Shown here piece by piece: positions 1 through 11,012 of a stretch of 64,000 nt of DNA. The notes under the pieces were generated by a model. The model was not told the origin of the DNA and did not search any database. It worked only from the letters and a program-made list of their open reading frames with translations. Origin of the DNA: Adiantum capillus-veneris (lineage: Eukaryota > Streptophyta > Polypodiopsida > Polypodiales > Pteridaceae); assembly GCA_014529385.2 (NCBI GenBank), contig CM043959.1, positions 52,641,753 through 52,705,752 on the forward strand. Direction: 5' to 3'. The position numbers and the translations under genes are program-made. Position 1 is the stretch's first letter, and every line of letters starts with the position of its first letter.

Positions 1-1081
1 CTCCTCTATCGTTGGGATTTCAACGCTTATGTAAGCTGAGTTTGACTCTAAAGAGGACATGATCTCTTGGCTTAACAGCTTTAGCGTGATGTAAGAAGGC
101 TTGGACCACCATGTTCAAGTGCTTTGGTTAGGAATAAGTTGAATCTATGTCCAAAACCGCGATCGTTTTTTCACAATTCTCTCAAATTGTCAGTTTTAGA
201 CACCCCTAACTTTCGGATGAATTTTTAGGCCTTAAACGACGTTTTTTTGGATGTTGACCACAATGATGACCCGTAAGGATTGAATATGAAACTTGTAGAG
301 CTACTTTGAAGCTTTGTTTTGATAAAATCAGTTCTTAAATCAAATCTTGGTAGCTCAAGTTATGGCCAAAACAGTCAATCTGTGCCCGGAGACTCCATAC
401 ACGTATGATGTCTACTGGCTCAGAGTTGCTCCAAACTTTAACTATAGACTTTTCTTGATGTACCTCTAACCACTCCAAGTATCAGTTTGTGATTCTGACA
501 CTTTTAATTAGGTCTATCAGTCCTTTTTCTGTTTGTTTGTCTGCAACTTGCCGGGAAAGGTTTACTAAGCCAAAAGTGATCCAAATGAATGAAGCTTGAT
601 CTCTAGGCTTATTTTATGCTAGCAAAGACTTCTTTGAGCTCAAATGCAAGTTTTGACTTCAAATTTGGCGTGTATGATGTCTTTTGTGGCAAAAGGAATT
701 GAGTTTTGTCCCATTGACTCCTTATCACTCAAGTAACTCTCAACAACTTTCAAAATTCAATTTGAACACTTTTTATGCAAGTTATGGTCACTACAAACAG
801 AACCTTTCCCAATTTCTATCTTTTGGCACTGCTTAGCCCAAATGAGCTCCAAATGAAATGAAAATTTGGCTAGGGACTTCTTTTATGCTCTAGGACATTG
901 GGGTATACTCAAATGCCTGATTTCACCCAAATCTGGCCTATGAGACATCATAGCGTATTATGTCTTTTGGCTCAGATTTCACTTAGATTTCTACCCAAGG
1001 TACTTCTTGATGCATACAACAAGATTATGTGATCAGAGCAAATTTTGGATGTCAAAATTTCTCAAAATCACTAGTTTTTTA
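1..1081 (-). repeat. Leader of minus-strand Gypsy-like element J, left part, with periodic palindromes
   Basis: Non-coding, T-rich sequence. Three copies of a palindrome with halves resembling GACATCAT and ATGATGTC occur at about 394-413 (left half damaged), 668-682 (right half only) and 943-965. Their starts are about 275 bp apart. The sequence continues after the Copia A insertion at 5796, where the same motif and spacing resume. I assign it to the 5' leader of a minus-strand LTR element because a PBS and LTR-like sequence lie at 7266-8140. The coding part would be left of the window. It could alternatively be a stand-alone satellite with a period near 280 bp. Confidence 0.5.
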
Positions 1082-1308
1082 TGTTACCATATACATGTGG
1101 TAGTGATGTGTGTGAACACACTAGGACCGCCGGGGCATTTTTTCCCTCTTTAGGAGGTTTTTTCCCCCGTGCATTGTATATACGCCCATCACTCTAGGGC
1201 TATCTATCTTTCCATTGCACACTAAGTAATACACTCTCTATTGTGTGCCTTGAGGTTCCTTCGTCTTCTCCAAGCTCTATGTGTTTCTCTACAATCCTAA
1301 TTCCAACA
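1082..1308 (+). repeat. 5' LTR of Copia A
   Basis: A 227-bp LTR beginning TGTTACCATA and ending TTCCAACA. A TATA-like TGTATATACG is at about 1174-1183 and would drive plus-strand transcription of the element. It matches 5564-5790 along its full length with scattered substitutions. The flanking base block TTTTA immediately precedes it. Confidence 0.93.
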
Positions 1309-1310
1309 AT

Positions 1311-1322
1311 TGGTATCAAAGC
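1311..1322 (+). other. Primer-binding site of Copia A (initiator tRNA-Met)
   Basis: TGGTATCAAAGC lies two bases after the 5' LTR. It differs at one position from TGGTATCAGAGC, the common plant Copia PBS complementary to the 3' end of initiator tRNA-Met. Confidence 0.85.
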
Positions 1323-1670
1323 AGGTTGCGTCCTCTCGGGCTTAGTCGCCAGCTGCTCCAGTACACGCCTACTCACTTTCTCCAATTTCAGTGAGCTTTG
1401 GCGAGCGTTCGCAGGTCGAAAAATATTTCGAGATAGCTCAAAGAGCTAGGTCTGCTCAGATTTTTGATTTGGGCTCATTTCGGCCTCCGTTTCCACTACA
1501 GGCAGTATTGCACATGCTATTTTGTCATTTTGTGTAGAATTTCTGTTAGTGCCATTTTCTGCATAATAGGTGCCTTGTAGTCTTCTACGGTTTGTGCTAT
1601 ATAGCATGTGTTGTTCCTGCTCCGTTTCTCCTATTTTCGGGTAGTTTTCACATCAGGTGCAACATTTACC

Positions 1671-2726
1671 ATGGCTGACAACAACAACACAGATGTGTTC
1701 AAGATGTTTGTTGCTGTTGAGGACAGGTTGGATGGGGACAACTACCCTATGTGGGCTTATATGATGCAACATGTTCTTGTGTCAAAGGGCGTCTCGAGCA
1801 TTGTGCAGGGCATTGATGTACGTCCTGGTTCTAAGGATGTAGGCGATGTTGAGGATGTTGCAGGTCTTGCTGCAAGAATTGCTGCTGGTAGAGTTGTTTT
1901 GCCTACGGTAGAACAAGCTCGTTGGGATGTAAAGGATGCACAGGCTCATGCATTGATTGCGTTGAGTGTGAAGCACACCATTGTTCCTCACATCCATTCA
2001 GCAAAATCTGCAAAACGAGCTTGGGATATTCTAGCAGGTCTTTATGCAAGCCGCAATGAGGCTAAAATTGCTTTGCTACGTAACGAGCTGGAGTCGAAGA
2101 TTATGCATGAGGAAGATGATATGGACGCTTTCCTTGCTAGTGTCAAGGATATCAATGAGCAACTTATTTCTGCAGGTGAAGTCATTTCAGACAGTTCCCT
2201 TGTGCAGACTGTTCTTGATGCCTTACCAGATTCCTACCAGACTTTTGCTAGTACTTGGAGACTGATGACCCAAGGAAATCCTGAAGTTGTCAAGTTTAAT
2301 GCATTATGCACATTGCTGTTGCAAGAGTCACTTTCTAGAAAAAAGACAGGACTAGACAACGTGCAATTGAACAGGCTTTTATTGCTTCTCAAAAAAAGGG
2401 TGGTAACAGTAATGCAACCACTTCTTATGGTTCTGCTACGAGTGGCAAAAATTCTGTTTCTAATGCTTCTGCTGGCAGCAATTCGTCTGGAAATTCTAGT
2501 GATAAGGGCAAAAAGAAGATGCGTTGCCATTATTGTAAAGCTAATGATGACTTGATCAAGTCGTGTCCTAAGTTGAAGGCCACAGAGGCTAAGGAGAAAG
2601 AGGGTGGTTCCACTGCAAATGCTAGTTCCACTATAAATGCAGCCATTGTTGAGTCTTCTGTGAAAGGAGACTGTAATGCTGATGTTGATGCAGAATGGGC
2701 TTTTAGCGCAGAGTGCACTTACAATC
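1671..2726 (+). pseudogene. Copia A gag, frameshifted
   Basis: The likely start is ATG 1671 in ACCATGG context (an in-frame upstream ATG exists at 1608). The N-terminal part reads as the UBN2/DUF4219-type Copia Gag: a LDGDNYPMWAYMM segment, then a helical region containing WDIL and ALPDSY. A one-base shift near 2350-2365 moves the true frame away from the long ORF, which runs on as nonsense to 2555. The zinc knuckle appears in the other frame at about 2522, but the usual Gly-His of CX2CX4HX4C is replaced by Asp-Asp, so zinc binding is doubtful. The frame then runs straight into integrase sequence at about 2727, with no protease between. A relict coat protein gene, not a functional one. Confidence 0.8.
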
Positions 2727-3600
2727 TGAATTTTGGTCATCTGAATTTTGCCAATTTGCTGCGTTTGCAGAAATCTAATATGGTTGCTTCTTTGCCGCCT
2801 CTTGAAGCACCTGTCAAACATGTTTGTGAAGGCTGTATTTTGGGCAAGATGCAGCGTTCTATGTTTCCAAAGGATGGTTCAGTTCGGGCCACATGCAGGT
2901 TGCAGCTTGTGCATAGTGATGTTTGTGGACCCATGCAAACTCTATCCTTGGGCAATTACCTGTACTTCATGACTTTCATTCATGATTACTCCAGGCATGC
3001 AATTGGTATTTCCACTTAAAGCGAAGTCCAAAGTTTTTATGTGCTTCAAACAGTTTCTAGCTGTGGCTTAAAATATCTCAAAATGTACTATGCGCACCCT
3101 CCGTTTCCATCGAGGGGGGGAGTATATGTCTCATGAATTTAATGCATTTCTGGCTAGTCGTGGGATAAAACACCAATGTACAGTGCCTTATACACCTCAG
3201 CAAAATTGGCGTTGCTGAGAGGAAAAACAGGTCACTTACGAAAATGGCACAATGTATGGTCAAAAGTCAAGCTTTGCCGCATTCTTTTTCGCTTGAGGCC
3301 ATCATGTGTGCCACTTATGTACTTAACAGGTGTCCTACGAAAGCTTTGCAGTCTATTATTGCATATGAAGCATGGCATGATAGAAAGCCTTCTATTGAGC
3401 ACATGCGTGTTTTTGGCTATTTGGCATATGCTTTGGTGCCACAAACACAGCGCAGAAAATTGGATGATAAGGCTGTCAAATGTATTTTTGTTGGTTATAG
3501 TGCTGAAAGCAAAGGTTACAGGTTGTATCACCCGCAAACAAAACGTATTATGGTTTCATGGGATGTAGTGTTTGTGGAATATTTTGTTCAGCCCTTACTG
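2727..3600 (+). pseudogene. Copia A integrase, broken
   Basis: The GAG-pre-integrase segment starts abruptly at a GHLNFANL motif (about 2736), followed by a C-x2-C zinc-binding pair. The catalytic core begins with LVHSDVCGPM (first Asp) and continues to HDYSR, then hits a stop after a frameshift near 3000. RGGEYM and PYTPQQN motifs follow in other frames at about 3115-3210. The section after the third acidic residue is readable from 3244 (RVFGYLAY, CIFVGYS). At least three frame changes are needed to read it all. Upstream, protease motifs such as DSGA are absent, which points to an internal deletion at a repeated CTGAATTTTG near 2725-2750. Confidence 0.8.
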
Positions 3601-3914
3601 TCATGTACTAGAGACAGTAATGTAAGCTCACGGGACATTTATGACACTTTGTTGCCTCTTTTCAGTGGTGGAAATACGAATGTAATTTCCAATGAGGCAA
3701 ATGTACAGCCTATGGCGGTTTCTGAAAATGTTACAGATCAGCTTATTACTGATGCAGATGTACATGATGTACTTAATGAGGAAAGGGTTGAAAATGAGCA
3801 GGCTAGAGGTATGCCAAAATGGCTAGCGCACACTTTGCGTACAGTAAATTGGATGCACCTTTGTCTAGTCGTACTCGTTCAAACTCTCGCCATGCATCTT
3901 ATGCATCAGATTGT

Positions 3915-5487
3915 TATGCTTTGGTTGTGTCTAGTTTACATGATGTTGAGGAGCCTCTTTCTTTTGATGAAGCACAGAATTCAAAAAATTGGATGGCTGC
4001 CATGCAATCAGAATATGATGCACTTATAGAAAATGACACATGGACTTTATGTGATTTGCCTCCTGGCAAAAAGGCCATTGGTACGAAGTGGGTTTACAAA
4101 TTGAAACGCAAGCCGGATGGTGAGATCGATCGCCATAAGGCTCGACTTGTTGCAAAGGGTTATGCACAACAAAAAGGCATAGATTATGAAGAGACTTTTG
4201 CTCCCACTTGTCGTATGACTCCTGTGCGCTTTCTATGTGCATTGGCAGCTCATTTTGGTTGGGATGTACATCAATCAAACATTGTTACTGCTTTCTTGAA
4301 TGGTGACATATTTGGGGAAGTTTATGTAACGCAGCCTCGCGGTTTTTTCATAAAAGGACAAGAGGACAAAGTGTGCAAATGTAAGAAGGCTTTGTATGGG
4401 TTGAAGCAATCTCCTCGTGCTTGGTATGAGAAAGCTGACACTCATTTGGTTAAACGAGGCTTTCGTAACAGTCCAAGAGAAAGCACATTGTGTGTAAAGC
4501 GTGAGGGTGATGTACTTATCATTGTGGTTCTTTATGTTGATGATTTGCTGATCACTGGACCAAATGAGAGACATATTTCTGAATTTAAGGCTGATTTGAA
4601 TGCTACTTTCAAGATGAAATATTTGGGGCTGTTGCATCATTACTTGGGTATACAGTTTAAGCAGTGTGATGGTGGTATTGCCTTGTGTTAGAAAAGTTAC
4701 ATAGAGACATTACTATGTAAGTTTGGACTTGAGGATTGCAAACCTATTGCCACTCCCATGGAAATAGGTTTGAAGTTGAGTCTACATGATGCTGGCGATC
4801 CTGCTGATGTCACTCTTTACCAAACTGCTATTGGCTGCCTCATTTATGCATGCAACACGAGGCCAGATATTCAATTTGCAGTCTCACAGGTCAGTAGATT
4901 CATGCATAGCCCAGGGTCTAAGCATTGCAGGCTGTCAAGAGGATTTTCTGCTACCTTAGTGGCACTTTACACCTTGGCTTGTTTTATCCCAAGGGGGGAT
5001 CATTGCCGCCAGACTTACATGCTTTTTCGGACTCAGATTGGGCTGGTTGTTTTGACACGCGAGTGTCCACAAGTGGTTTTTGTTTCATTCTTGGAAGTTC
5101 ATGTATATCATGGTTAAGCAAGAAGCAACCTATTGTCGCCACTTCGAGTTGTGAGGCTAAGTACAGGGCAGTCTTCACAGCTACGATTGAGTGTGTATGG
5201 CTCAGACGCCTTATGGCTAATTTGGATGTTGGATAGGACACTGCCAACACTATCTACACTAACAGTGAGAGCGCATTGACAGTTACGAGGAACCTAGTTT
5301 TTCATGCTCGCACAAAGCACATTTAGGTGCATTACCACTATGTCAGGGAGAGGCGCTCAGCAGGCAAGATCAGCTTGGCTTATGTGCCAACACAGGACAA
5401 CCTTGCAGATCTTTTCACAAAGGTATTGTCTCGTGAGAAGCTTGAAGCTTTCTGCAAAGCTTTGGGCTTACTCCCCTTTGTGGACTG
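3915..5487 (+). pseudogene. Copia A reverse transcriptase and RNase H, broken
   Basis: The Copia RT reads well from about 3940: NWMAAMQSEYDAL, KARLVAKGYAQ, TAFLNGD, ALYGLKQSPRAWY and the catalytic YVDD in VLYVDDLLITGP near 4530. The canonical DVHQMDV is altered to DVHQSNI. A TAG at about 4689 ends that frame, and the RNase H part follows in later frames. RNase H motifs include SDSDWAGC, SSCEAKYRA and ALTVTRN, with a shift at about 4925-4930 and stops near 5234 and 5324. It ends at a TGA near 5485, about 65 bp before the PPT. Length and order fit Copia pol, but it cannot make a full product. Confidence 0.85.
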
Positions 5488-5550
5488 ATCATGTCCTCAG
5501 GGCATGGCACTCCCCTTTACTCATGTGCCAGCTCTCGTTCACCGCATCAC

Positions 5551-5563
5551 TCCAAGGGGGATC
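5551..5563 (+). other. Polypurine tract of Copia A
   Basis: TCCAAGGGGGATC immediately precedes the 3' LTR. A purine-rich AAGGGGGA at this position is the expected plus-strand primer for reverse transcription. Confidence 0.75.
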
Positions 5564-5790
5564 TGTTACCATATACATGTGGTAGTGATGTGTGTGAACA
5601 CATTAGGACCGCTGAGGCATTTTTTCCCTCTTTAGGAGGTTTCTTCCCCCGTGCATTGTATATACGCCCATCACTCTAGGGCTATCTGTCTTTCCATTGC
5701 ACACTAAGTAATACACTCTCTATTGTGTGCCTTGAGCTTCCTTCGTCTTCTCCAAGCTGTGTGCGTTTCTCTGCAACCCTAATTCCAACA
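5564..5790 (+). repeat. 3' LTR of Copia A
   Basis: A 227-bp direct repeat of 1082-1308, TGTTACCATA to TTCCAACA, followed by the target duplication TTTTA (5791-5795). Confidence 0.93.
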
Positions 5791-7265
5791 TTTTACCTTT
5801 GCCTTCTTGTATTTGCAAAAATCTTTTTAAATGCAAAAGTAGGTGATCAAATGAGTTGAAATTTTTCAAGCAATCTTAACACATCATTTCCCAACCCCCT
5901 GTGTGGTCAAAAGTGCAATTGGACTGTCAGATATGGCCTTGAGACATCATACATATATGATTCTATGTGCTCATAATTGGCCCAAACTTGTCTTTTTGGC
6001 CCCTAAAAGTGCCATTTAGACATCATACATGTATGATGTCTAACTAGTCAGTTTGAAGTGAAACTCGCTCCAAAGGTTCCTCACTACATTGTCAACTCAT
6101 AGCAAGTTTCAATATTGGACTTAACCACTTTTTGTGCAAGTCATATCACTTCAAGCAATCACTTTTGCCTAAATCCGTACGTGGCTTTTGCAAGGCCAAA
6201 AATGCTTCAAATTTAATGAAATTTGGCCGATATGCTTCCTAAATGTTGTAGATTAAAAGGGTGCATTCAGCTGTAACTTTGACCTCAGATTTGGCCTCTA
6301 AAACATCATATGCGTATGATGTCTAGGTGGTCAAAATGGACTTTTGTTTCTACCAGAGGTGCCCCTTGGTGTGTACAGCAAGAATATGTGCTCAGTGCAA
6401 ATTTTGGATGTCAAAATTGCACAAAATCACAACTTTTTGATAGGAAATCCCTTGAAAGAGTAAAATCCCCTTAACTCTCAATACATAAGCCCAAATGATA
6501 TGAAATTTGGTGTATGTGCTTTACACAACATGCAAAAGATGGATATAATGTCAAAAATTCAAATTTGCTGCCAAAATCACCCTTCAGACATCATATGCGT
6601 ATGATGTCTATTGATGAACTTTTTGTCAAAATTCATTCACAAGAATCCCTAAGTTTCTAGCACTAGTTTTCAAGCACTTCTACCAATTTTCATGCAAAAA
6701 TATGCTCAAAATCACAAGTTTTTTGTTTTCCCATTTTCGACACTCAGTCTTTTGTCTTTTGGGTGTCAAGGGTTGGTCAAAACTATAGTCTCAGTGTGTA
6801 CCTAGGGTAAAACCCCCCTTTTGAACACTCTGGTGTAGTCAGATTTTTCAAATTTGGTCTACAGATGCCTGTTGAAACATCATACACGTATGATGTCCAA
6901 GTTTACAGATTTACAGTTTTTGTACACAAAACTCTTGCACATGCTCTCTTATATGCTCAACACCAATCAGTCATGCAAAAACGTCAACAGAAGGCTGTTT
7001 ACTGCATTTTTCCCTCAGAAGCATACTTTTCAGATATTCTAAATGCAAACAAGCACTTTAGCAAATAAATTAGTGCTGAATAACGCTTCAATGCCACACA
7101 CGGACTAGCAAAGGCTTTTATCACCGCACCAATCACTCGACCACCAACAACTACTTTAATCTACAAATCATAACTAAATCTACCTAGTCACATACCCTCG
7201 GCAAGACACACACTTCCTGGCTATACACTTAATTTTGGAATAACCTCTTTCGGATCTACTTATGT
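5791..7265 (-). repeat. Leader of element J, right part, with periodic palindromes
   Basis: Continuation of 1-1081 after removal of Copia A. Palindromic motifs lie at 5942-5964, 6017-6042 (a perfect 26-bp palindrome with core CATCATACATGTATGATG), 6302-6323, 6586-6609 and 6876-6897. With the Copia removed, the starts run 394, 668, 943, 1228, 1303, 1588, 1872, 2162: a step of about 275-290 bp with one extra copy. Sequence between motifs is diverged but recurrently contains 'aaatttggcc' and 'gtcaaaat' wording. No coding potential. Position next to the PBS at 7266 suggests a 5' leader on the minus strand. Confidence 0.5.
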
Positions 7266-7282
7266 CCCCGACACGGGTGCCA
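7266..7282 (-). other. Possible primer-binding site of element J
   Basis: CCCCGACACGGGTGCCA on the plus strand, read as the complement of a minus-strand PBS. It matches 13 of 17 bases of the tRNA-Asp 3' end that fits the PBS of elements B and H, and it ends in CCA just before a TG, as those do. The primer tRNA may be a different one. Confidence 0.4.
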
Positions 7283-7283
7283 A

Positions 7284-8140
7284 TGTTGCGAGAGCAAATC
7301 ACAACACCTATAAAGTGCATGCAGCACAACCTAGATTGACATAGATGACATGATAGGTGCACGGAGGCAATCTCTTTAGCTTGTCAAGGGTTGAGACCAT
7401 CCCACACATACAACATTCTGGAAGGCTAACTAAACCACATCTAGAATCTCATTGCTCTCAACTATACTATTCAACCCACATACACACACTATCTTATGAA
7501 ACTTAAGGAACACCATCCCCTCACTAGGATACACCTGTCCCAAAGCCTCTACACTCTAAACCTATCTGTGAAAAATGCATATGAAGATAGAGCCAAATTT
7601 TTGAAGTGTTCAAAACTATAAAGTTTATGAGTGCCTATGTGTAGCTTATGTCACCACAATTCTAATGACTACTTGTAGACAAAAACAGACATCATTTGAT
7701 ACACTTATGGCCACGAATAGCTCGTAGATGCGTCAGCATGCATGCTCTGTCTTGCGAGGAATGCTTTGCATTGATGCATAGCTCTCACCAATCCTAGCAG
7801 GATGGTGCAGTCAGATCTCCAATGTGATGAACGAGTGGGGAGTAGCATCAGGATGAAGCTCTCTTTCTCTCTCACACACAATTGACGGCAACTTAAAAAT
7901 CAGATTATGATAAAGCTTTACAAAATGACCTAGGTACCTTATATACTAAGGCTACCATAGGTTAAACCTAAAATAGAGCTTTGTATGTACAATCTGGAAG
8001 TGCCATTGCACCCCAGATTTTGCAACTAGACTAACTACTCATTACAAATGATGTTTATAACCATAATCCTCAGCATTTCATAACTCTCAAAAAATAAGGC
8101 TTTGTTGAGTTATGTCGTGCTATTGACCCACGGGTCAACA
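7284..8140 (-). repeat. Candidate 5' LTR of minus-strand element J
   Basis: Starts TGTTGCG on the plus strand beside the PBS and is proposed to end GGGTCAACA at 8140, giving inverted TGTTG/CAACA ends. On the minus strand it begins TGTTGACCC, resembling the TGTTAACCC start of element B's LTR. A minus-strand TATA-like segment (complement of CTTATATACTAAG) is at about 7938-7951. There is no second copy in the window, so the boundary and the call are provisional. The short ORFs here have no recognisable motifs. Confidence 0.35.
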
Positions 8141-8214
8141 ATGATGTGACCAAAGCCCTCTCTGAATAAGCAATGAAAACGCCCACGAAACTCATAGTAT
8201 GTTGTGCATTGGGG

Positions 8215-8324
<110 letters not shown>

Positions 8325-8465
8325 AGATGGTTTTGTGGTTACCAATTGACTTTCCATGCTTCTAACAACTTCAATGTTAGTCAAATGCATGGTTTTTGAT
8401 TCTCAATTTCCTTTTGATGTATTACTTTGTGGTTGCTAGTTTCCATCTTTGCTTACGCACTGTCC

Positions 8466-8975
8466 TATGCAATGTCAATGGTTTGCATTGCATTGATATC
8501 AATGACCCAAGGCAGAAGTTGGTAATACGGAAATTGCACACTCTTGTATAGAGAGATGTGGATGTGCTTCTTGTATAAGAGTACAAGTTGTGCATTGCAA
8601 GCTATTGTTGATGTGACAAACTCTTGCCTAGTGCCTCTCATATGTTTTGGATGAATGCAGCTGGTGATCATCAGTCTTAGTGATTATGCATGTATATTTG
8701 TGTGATCGTGTTGGCAACATTGTGTGCTTGATGATGGCACTTTGGTTCAGGGCAGAGCTATATAAATTTCTTTTGACGATGCTTTGATAAGAATTTTATG
8801 TGTGTATGCTCTTACTAAAACTCGTGTGAGGGCTTTTATTTGGAATCAAATTGTGGATGTAGTGCCTACTGTGTACTTATGGAATTTGGGGGGGGGGGGG
8901 GATTTCAACAATGTAGAGAACCATTGTTGGGCCAAGAACCTCTTTTACCTCAAGAGAATTGAGCAATTGTAATTT
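8466..8975 (+). pseudogene. Remnant of LINE (non-LTR retrotransposon) endonuclease
   Basis: Translation across several frames gives the ordered landmarks of an L1-type AP-endonuclease: an N-terminal NVNGL motif near 8471, then DVDVLLV-stop-EYKL near 8560 (the catalytic Glu region), then RVRAFIWNQIVD near 8828 and a GGDFNNVEN motif near 8895-8915 (catalytic Asp/Asn). A 14-base G run at 8888-8901 lies inside that last motif and disrupts the frame. Stops are frequent and no LINE reverse transcriptase follows, so this is a decayed 5' fragment. Motif order makes chance unlikely, but individual matches are partial. Confidence 0.5.
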
Positions 8976-9035
8976 ACACACAACCTATAGAAACATTTGC
9001 ATGTGAGAGAATGTTATATATTATCATCAACTTTG

Positions 9036-9715
9036 TACTATGAAGAGCCAATCGATTCCTACAAGAGTAACGCATATGTTGATGAAGGTCATCCTCCTTG
9101 GGTTGGTACATATGATGTTGCATAGTTGTCATATGTTATACAACCAACAAAAATTCATTATATGATGGATTAGAACATGCTCATGTTCAACTATAATCTT
9201 AGAGGTTATCCTCCTAGGTCAAGACAACCAATGGATGCTCCACAAGCATCCCAACAGGCAAGTCAATGTTATGAATGTGTAGGTGACCATTGGCCAAGGA
9301 GTTTTCCACACAAGGGTGAACGTGTAAATATTTTTGGATATTGTGATAAATATGCAATCACTCATGTTCTTCAAGCATGTCCCAAAAATCTTGATAACAA
9401 GGAGAAAGCAATGATGAATATCAATGGGATTTTTCCTTGCTCAAGTGGATAAAAAATTAAGCCTACAATTCCAATAAATGCAATGATAAGAGCTCAAGCT
9501 CAAGAAGCTGCCAAAAGTAAACCAATTGATGACGAACAAAAACTGCTTGTTCAAATGAAAACTAAGAACATATCAGTGAGGATTCAAAGAAAATTGTGGA
9601 AAGATAAATGAGACAAAATGAAAGCAAAATGCTAAAAGAGAAAACTACCTTGGAAGCATATCTACAACAAACCGAAGAGCAGCTAAAACAAGAAAAAGAA
9701 AACAAGGATCAAACA
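9036..9715 (+). pseudogene. Remnant of H-type Gypsy gag (zinc-knuckle region)
   Basis: Plus-strand translation parallels the H gag at 54.1-54.8 kb segment by segment: AYVDEGHPPW against YVDEAYQPW, YNLRGYPPRSRQPM against YKPRGYPNRSGQPM, a CYECVGDHW knuckle, VNIFGYCDKYAITHVLQACP against VKIFGFCDGCGVNHILPDCP, then ACPKNLDNKEKAMMNINGIFP. Both end in an INAM/INAI-TRAQAQ-like segment and a charged helical region. Several stops are present (near 9122, 9173 and 9450). It shows that the H family left older copies elsewhere and that it was once inserted here in the opposite orientation. Confidence 0.7.
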
Positions 9716-9790
9716 GGAGGAGCAGTAAACACGGCCTCCAACAGTCTCTCCTCTTGCTCCGGATTCACTAGGTGTTGTCAAGGAGACTAG

Positions 9791-10249
9791 GCTCTAATAC
9801 CATGTCAAAGTCCAGCAGAAGGCGTGGTGACAAAGGAACACGAGGGAGAGGGAGGAGAAGATGAGAGAAAAAATCATAGAGAGAGAGAAGACGCAAAGAG
9901 AGAATATGGACAAGCCTTGCACGGCAAACTTTGCTACCTCAAGAGAATACACAGCTATGCAACTCTACAATTTCCAAAATGGGGTTGCCCCTTCTTGCCT
10001 ATATAGGTGAGCACAAAACTTGCTTGACTCGCTCCATAAATCCCACGACCTTAAAAGCTAGGAATAAATGGAAATAAGGGAATAAAATAAGGCACCCAAC
10101 AAATGGGCACTGGTTGGCTGGACCAAATCTGTGTTAAAGTTTATGCATCTCAAGTGAATGGAGTTAAGTCTCTTTCTTTTTTTCTCTCGTGCATTCTCTC
10201 TCTAACTCTACGCTTACGCATTGTCAACTTTGACATGGTATCAGAGCCT
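9791..10249. repeat. LTR-like segment flanked on both sides by outward-facing Met-type PBS
   Basis: The segment from about 9804 to 10236 begins TGTCAAAG and ends CTTTGACA. It is preceded by GGCTCTAATACCA and followed by TGGTATCAGAGCC, so each end looks like an LTR end joined to a Copia PBS, one per strand. On the minus strand there is a TATA box (complement of CCTATATAGG near 9999) and a CT-rich region, as in an LTR promoter. Either two elements share one LTR head to head after recombination, or one side is chance. No coding sequence is associated. Confidence 0.45.
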
Positions 10250-10779
10250 CATGTTCTTAGATACAAAACGGAGAATTGCTAGCGAGGAAGAGCACTTTTT
10301 GCGGTCAAGCTTGGCAATGTGAAGAGGTTCAGAGGGGATCCAACATTGGTGTTATCTACCCATAGCGGGCTCCATCGGCATTCTCCCCCTTGCGTTTTGA
10401 GACATAGGTAGCACAGGGAGCACCATCAACAACTCTATTCAGAGCGTTTTGAAATGTAGCAGAGCACTATATTAGGGTGATTTATTTGCCAACGAAGGAG
10501 CTCTCCACCCCCAGCGTTTTGAAACTCGCAATCTAGCAACCTCACATTCTTTGCAGTCTCTTGCTACGTTTTGAAACCACATTACTAGTGGGCCTTTCTT
10601 GCAAAATTTCGTCCAATGTTTTATGCCTTTTATATATTTATTTTACTTATTTGACTTTAGTTCCAAGTAGGGCAATTTACTAGGGTAGGGTACTTAAGGT
10701 CCCCAAATTTCTATATATAGAGCTCTCAACCCCCATATAAGAATCATCTAATTCATTGCCACATTGGTTGGTTTAGAGC

Positions 10780-10851
<72 letters not shown>

Positions 10852-10964
10852 AATAGCAAGTCTTGAGTTCAATTCTCCTCGTTGGATAGATCTTTAAGGT
10901 CTCTTTGAACAGTTTCCTACAATGCTAAAACAATCTTCTTCTTCTTCTTCTTCTTCTTCTTCTC

Positions 10965-11012
<48 letters not shown>

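Larger units (their letters stand above)
1082..5790 (+). mobile_element. Copia retrotransposon A, complete ends, inactive
   Basis: Full-length 4,709-bp Ty1/Copia element. It has two 227-bp LTRs starting TG and ending CA, a PBS for initiator tRNA-Met at 1311 and a G-rich PPT just before the 3' LTR. The 5-bp target duplication TTTTA is at 1077-1081 and 5791-5795. The order gag, integrase, reverse transcriptase, RNase H is typical of Copia. The LTRs differ at roughly ten positions by eye, so this is not a recent insertion. The internal region has several frameshifts and stops, and the protease domain is missing. It sits inside the palindromic leader of element J and separates its two halves. Confidence 0.93.

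Noticed and set aside
1-7000. Palindrome array as a CRISPR array
   Set aside because: The step of about 280 bp, diverged non-unique spacers and eukaryotic retroelement context are incompatible with CRISPR.
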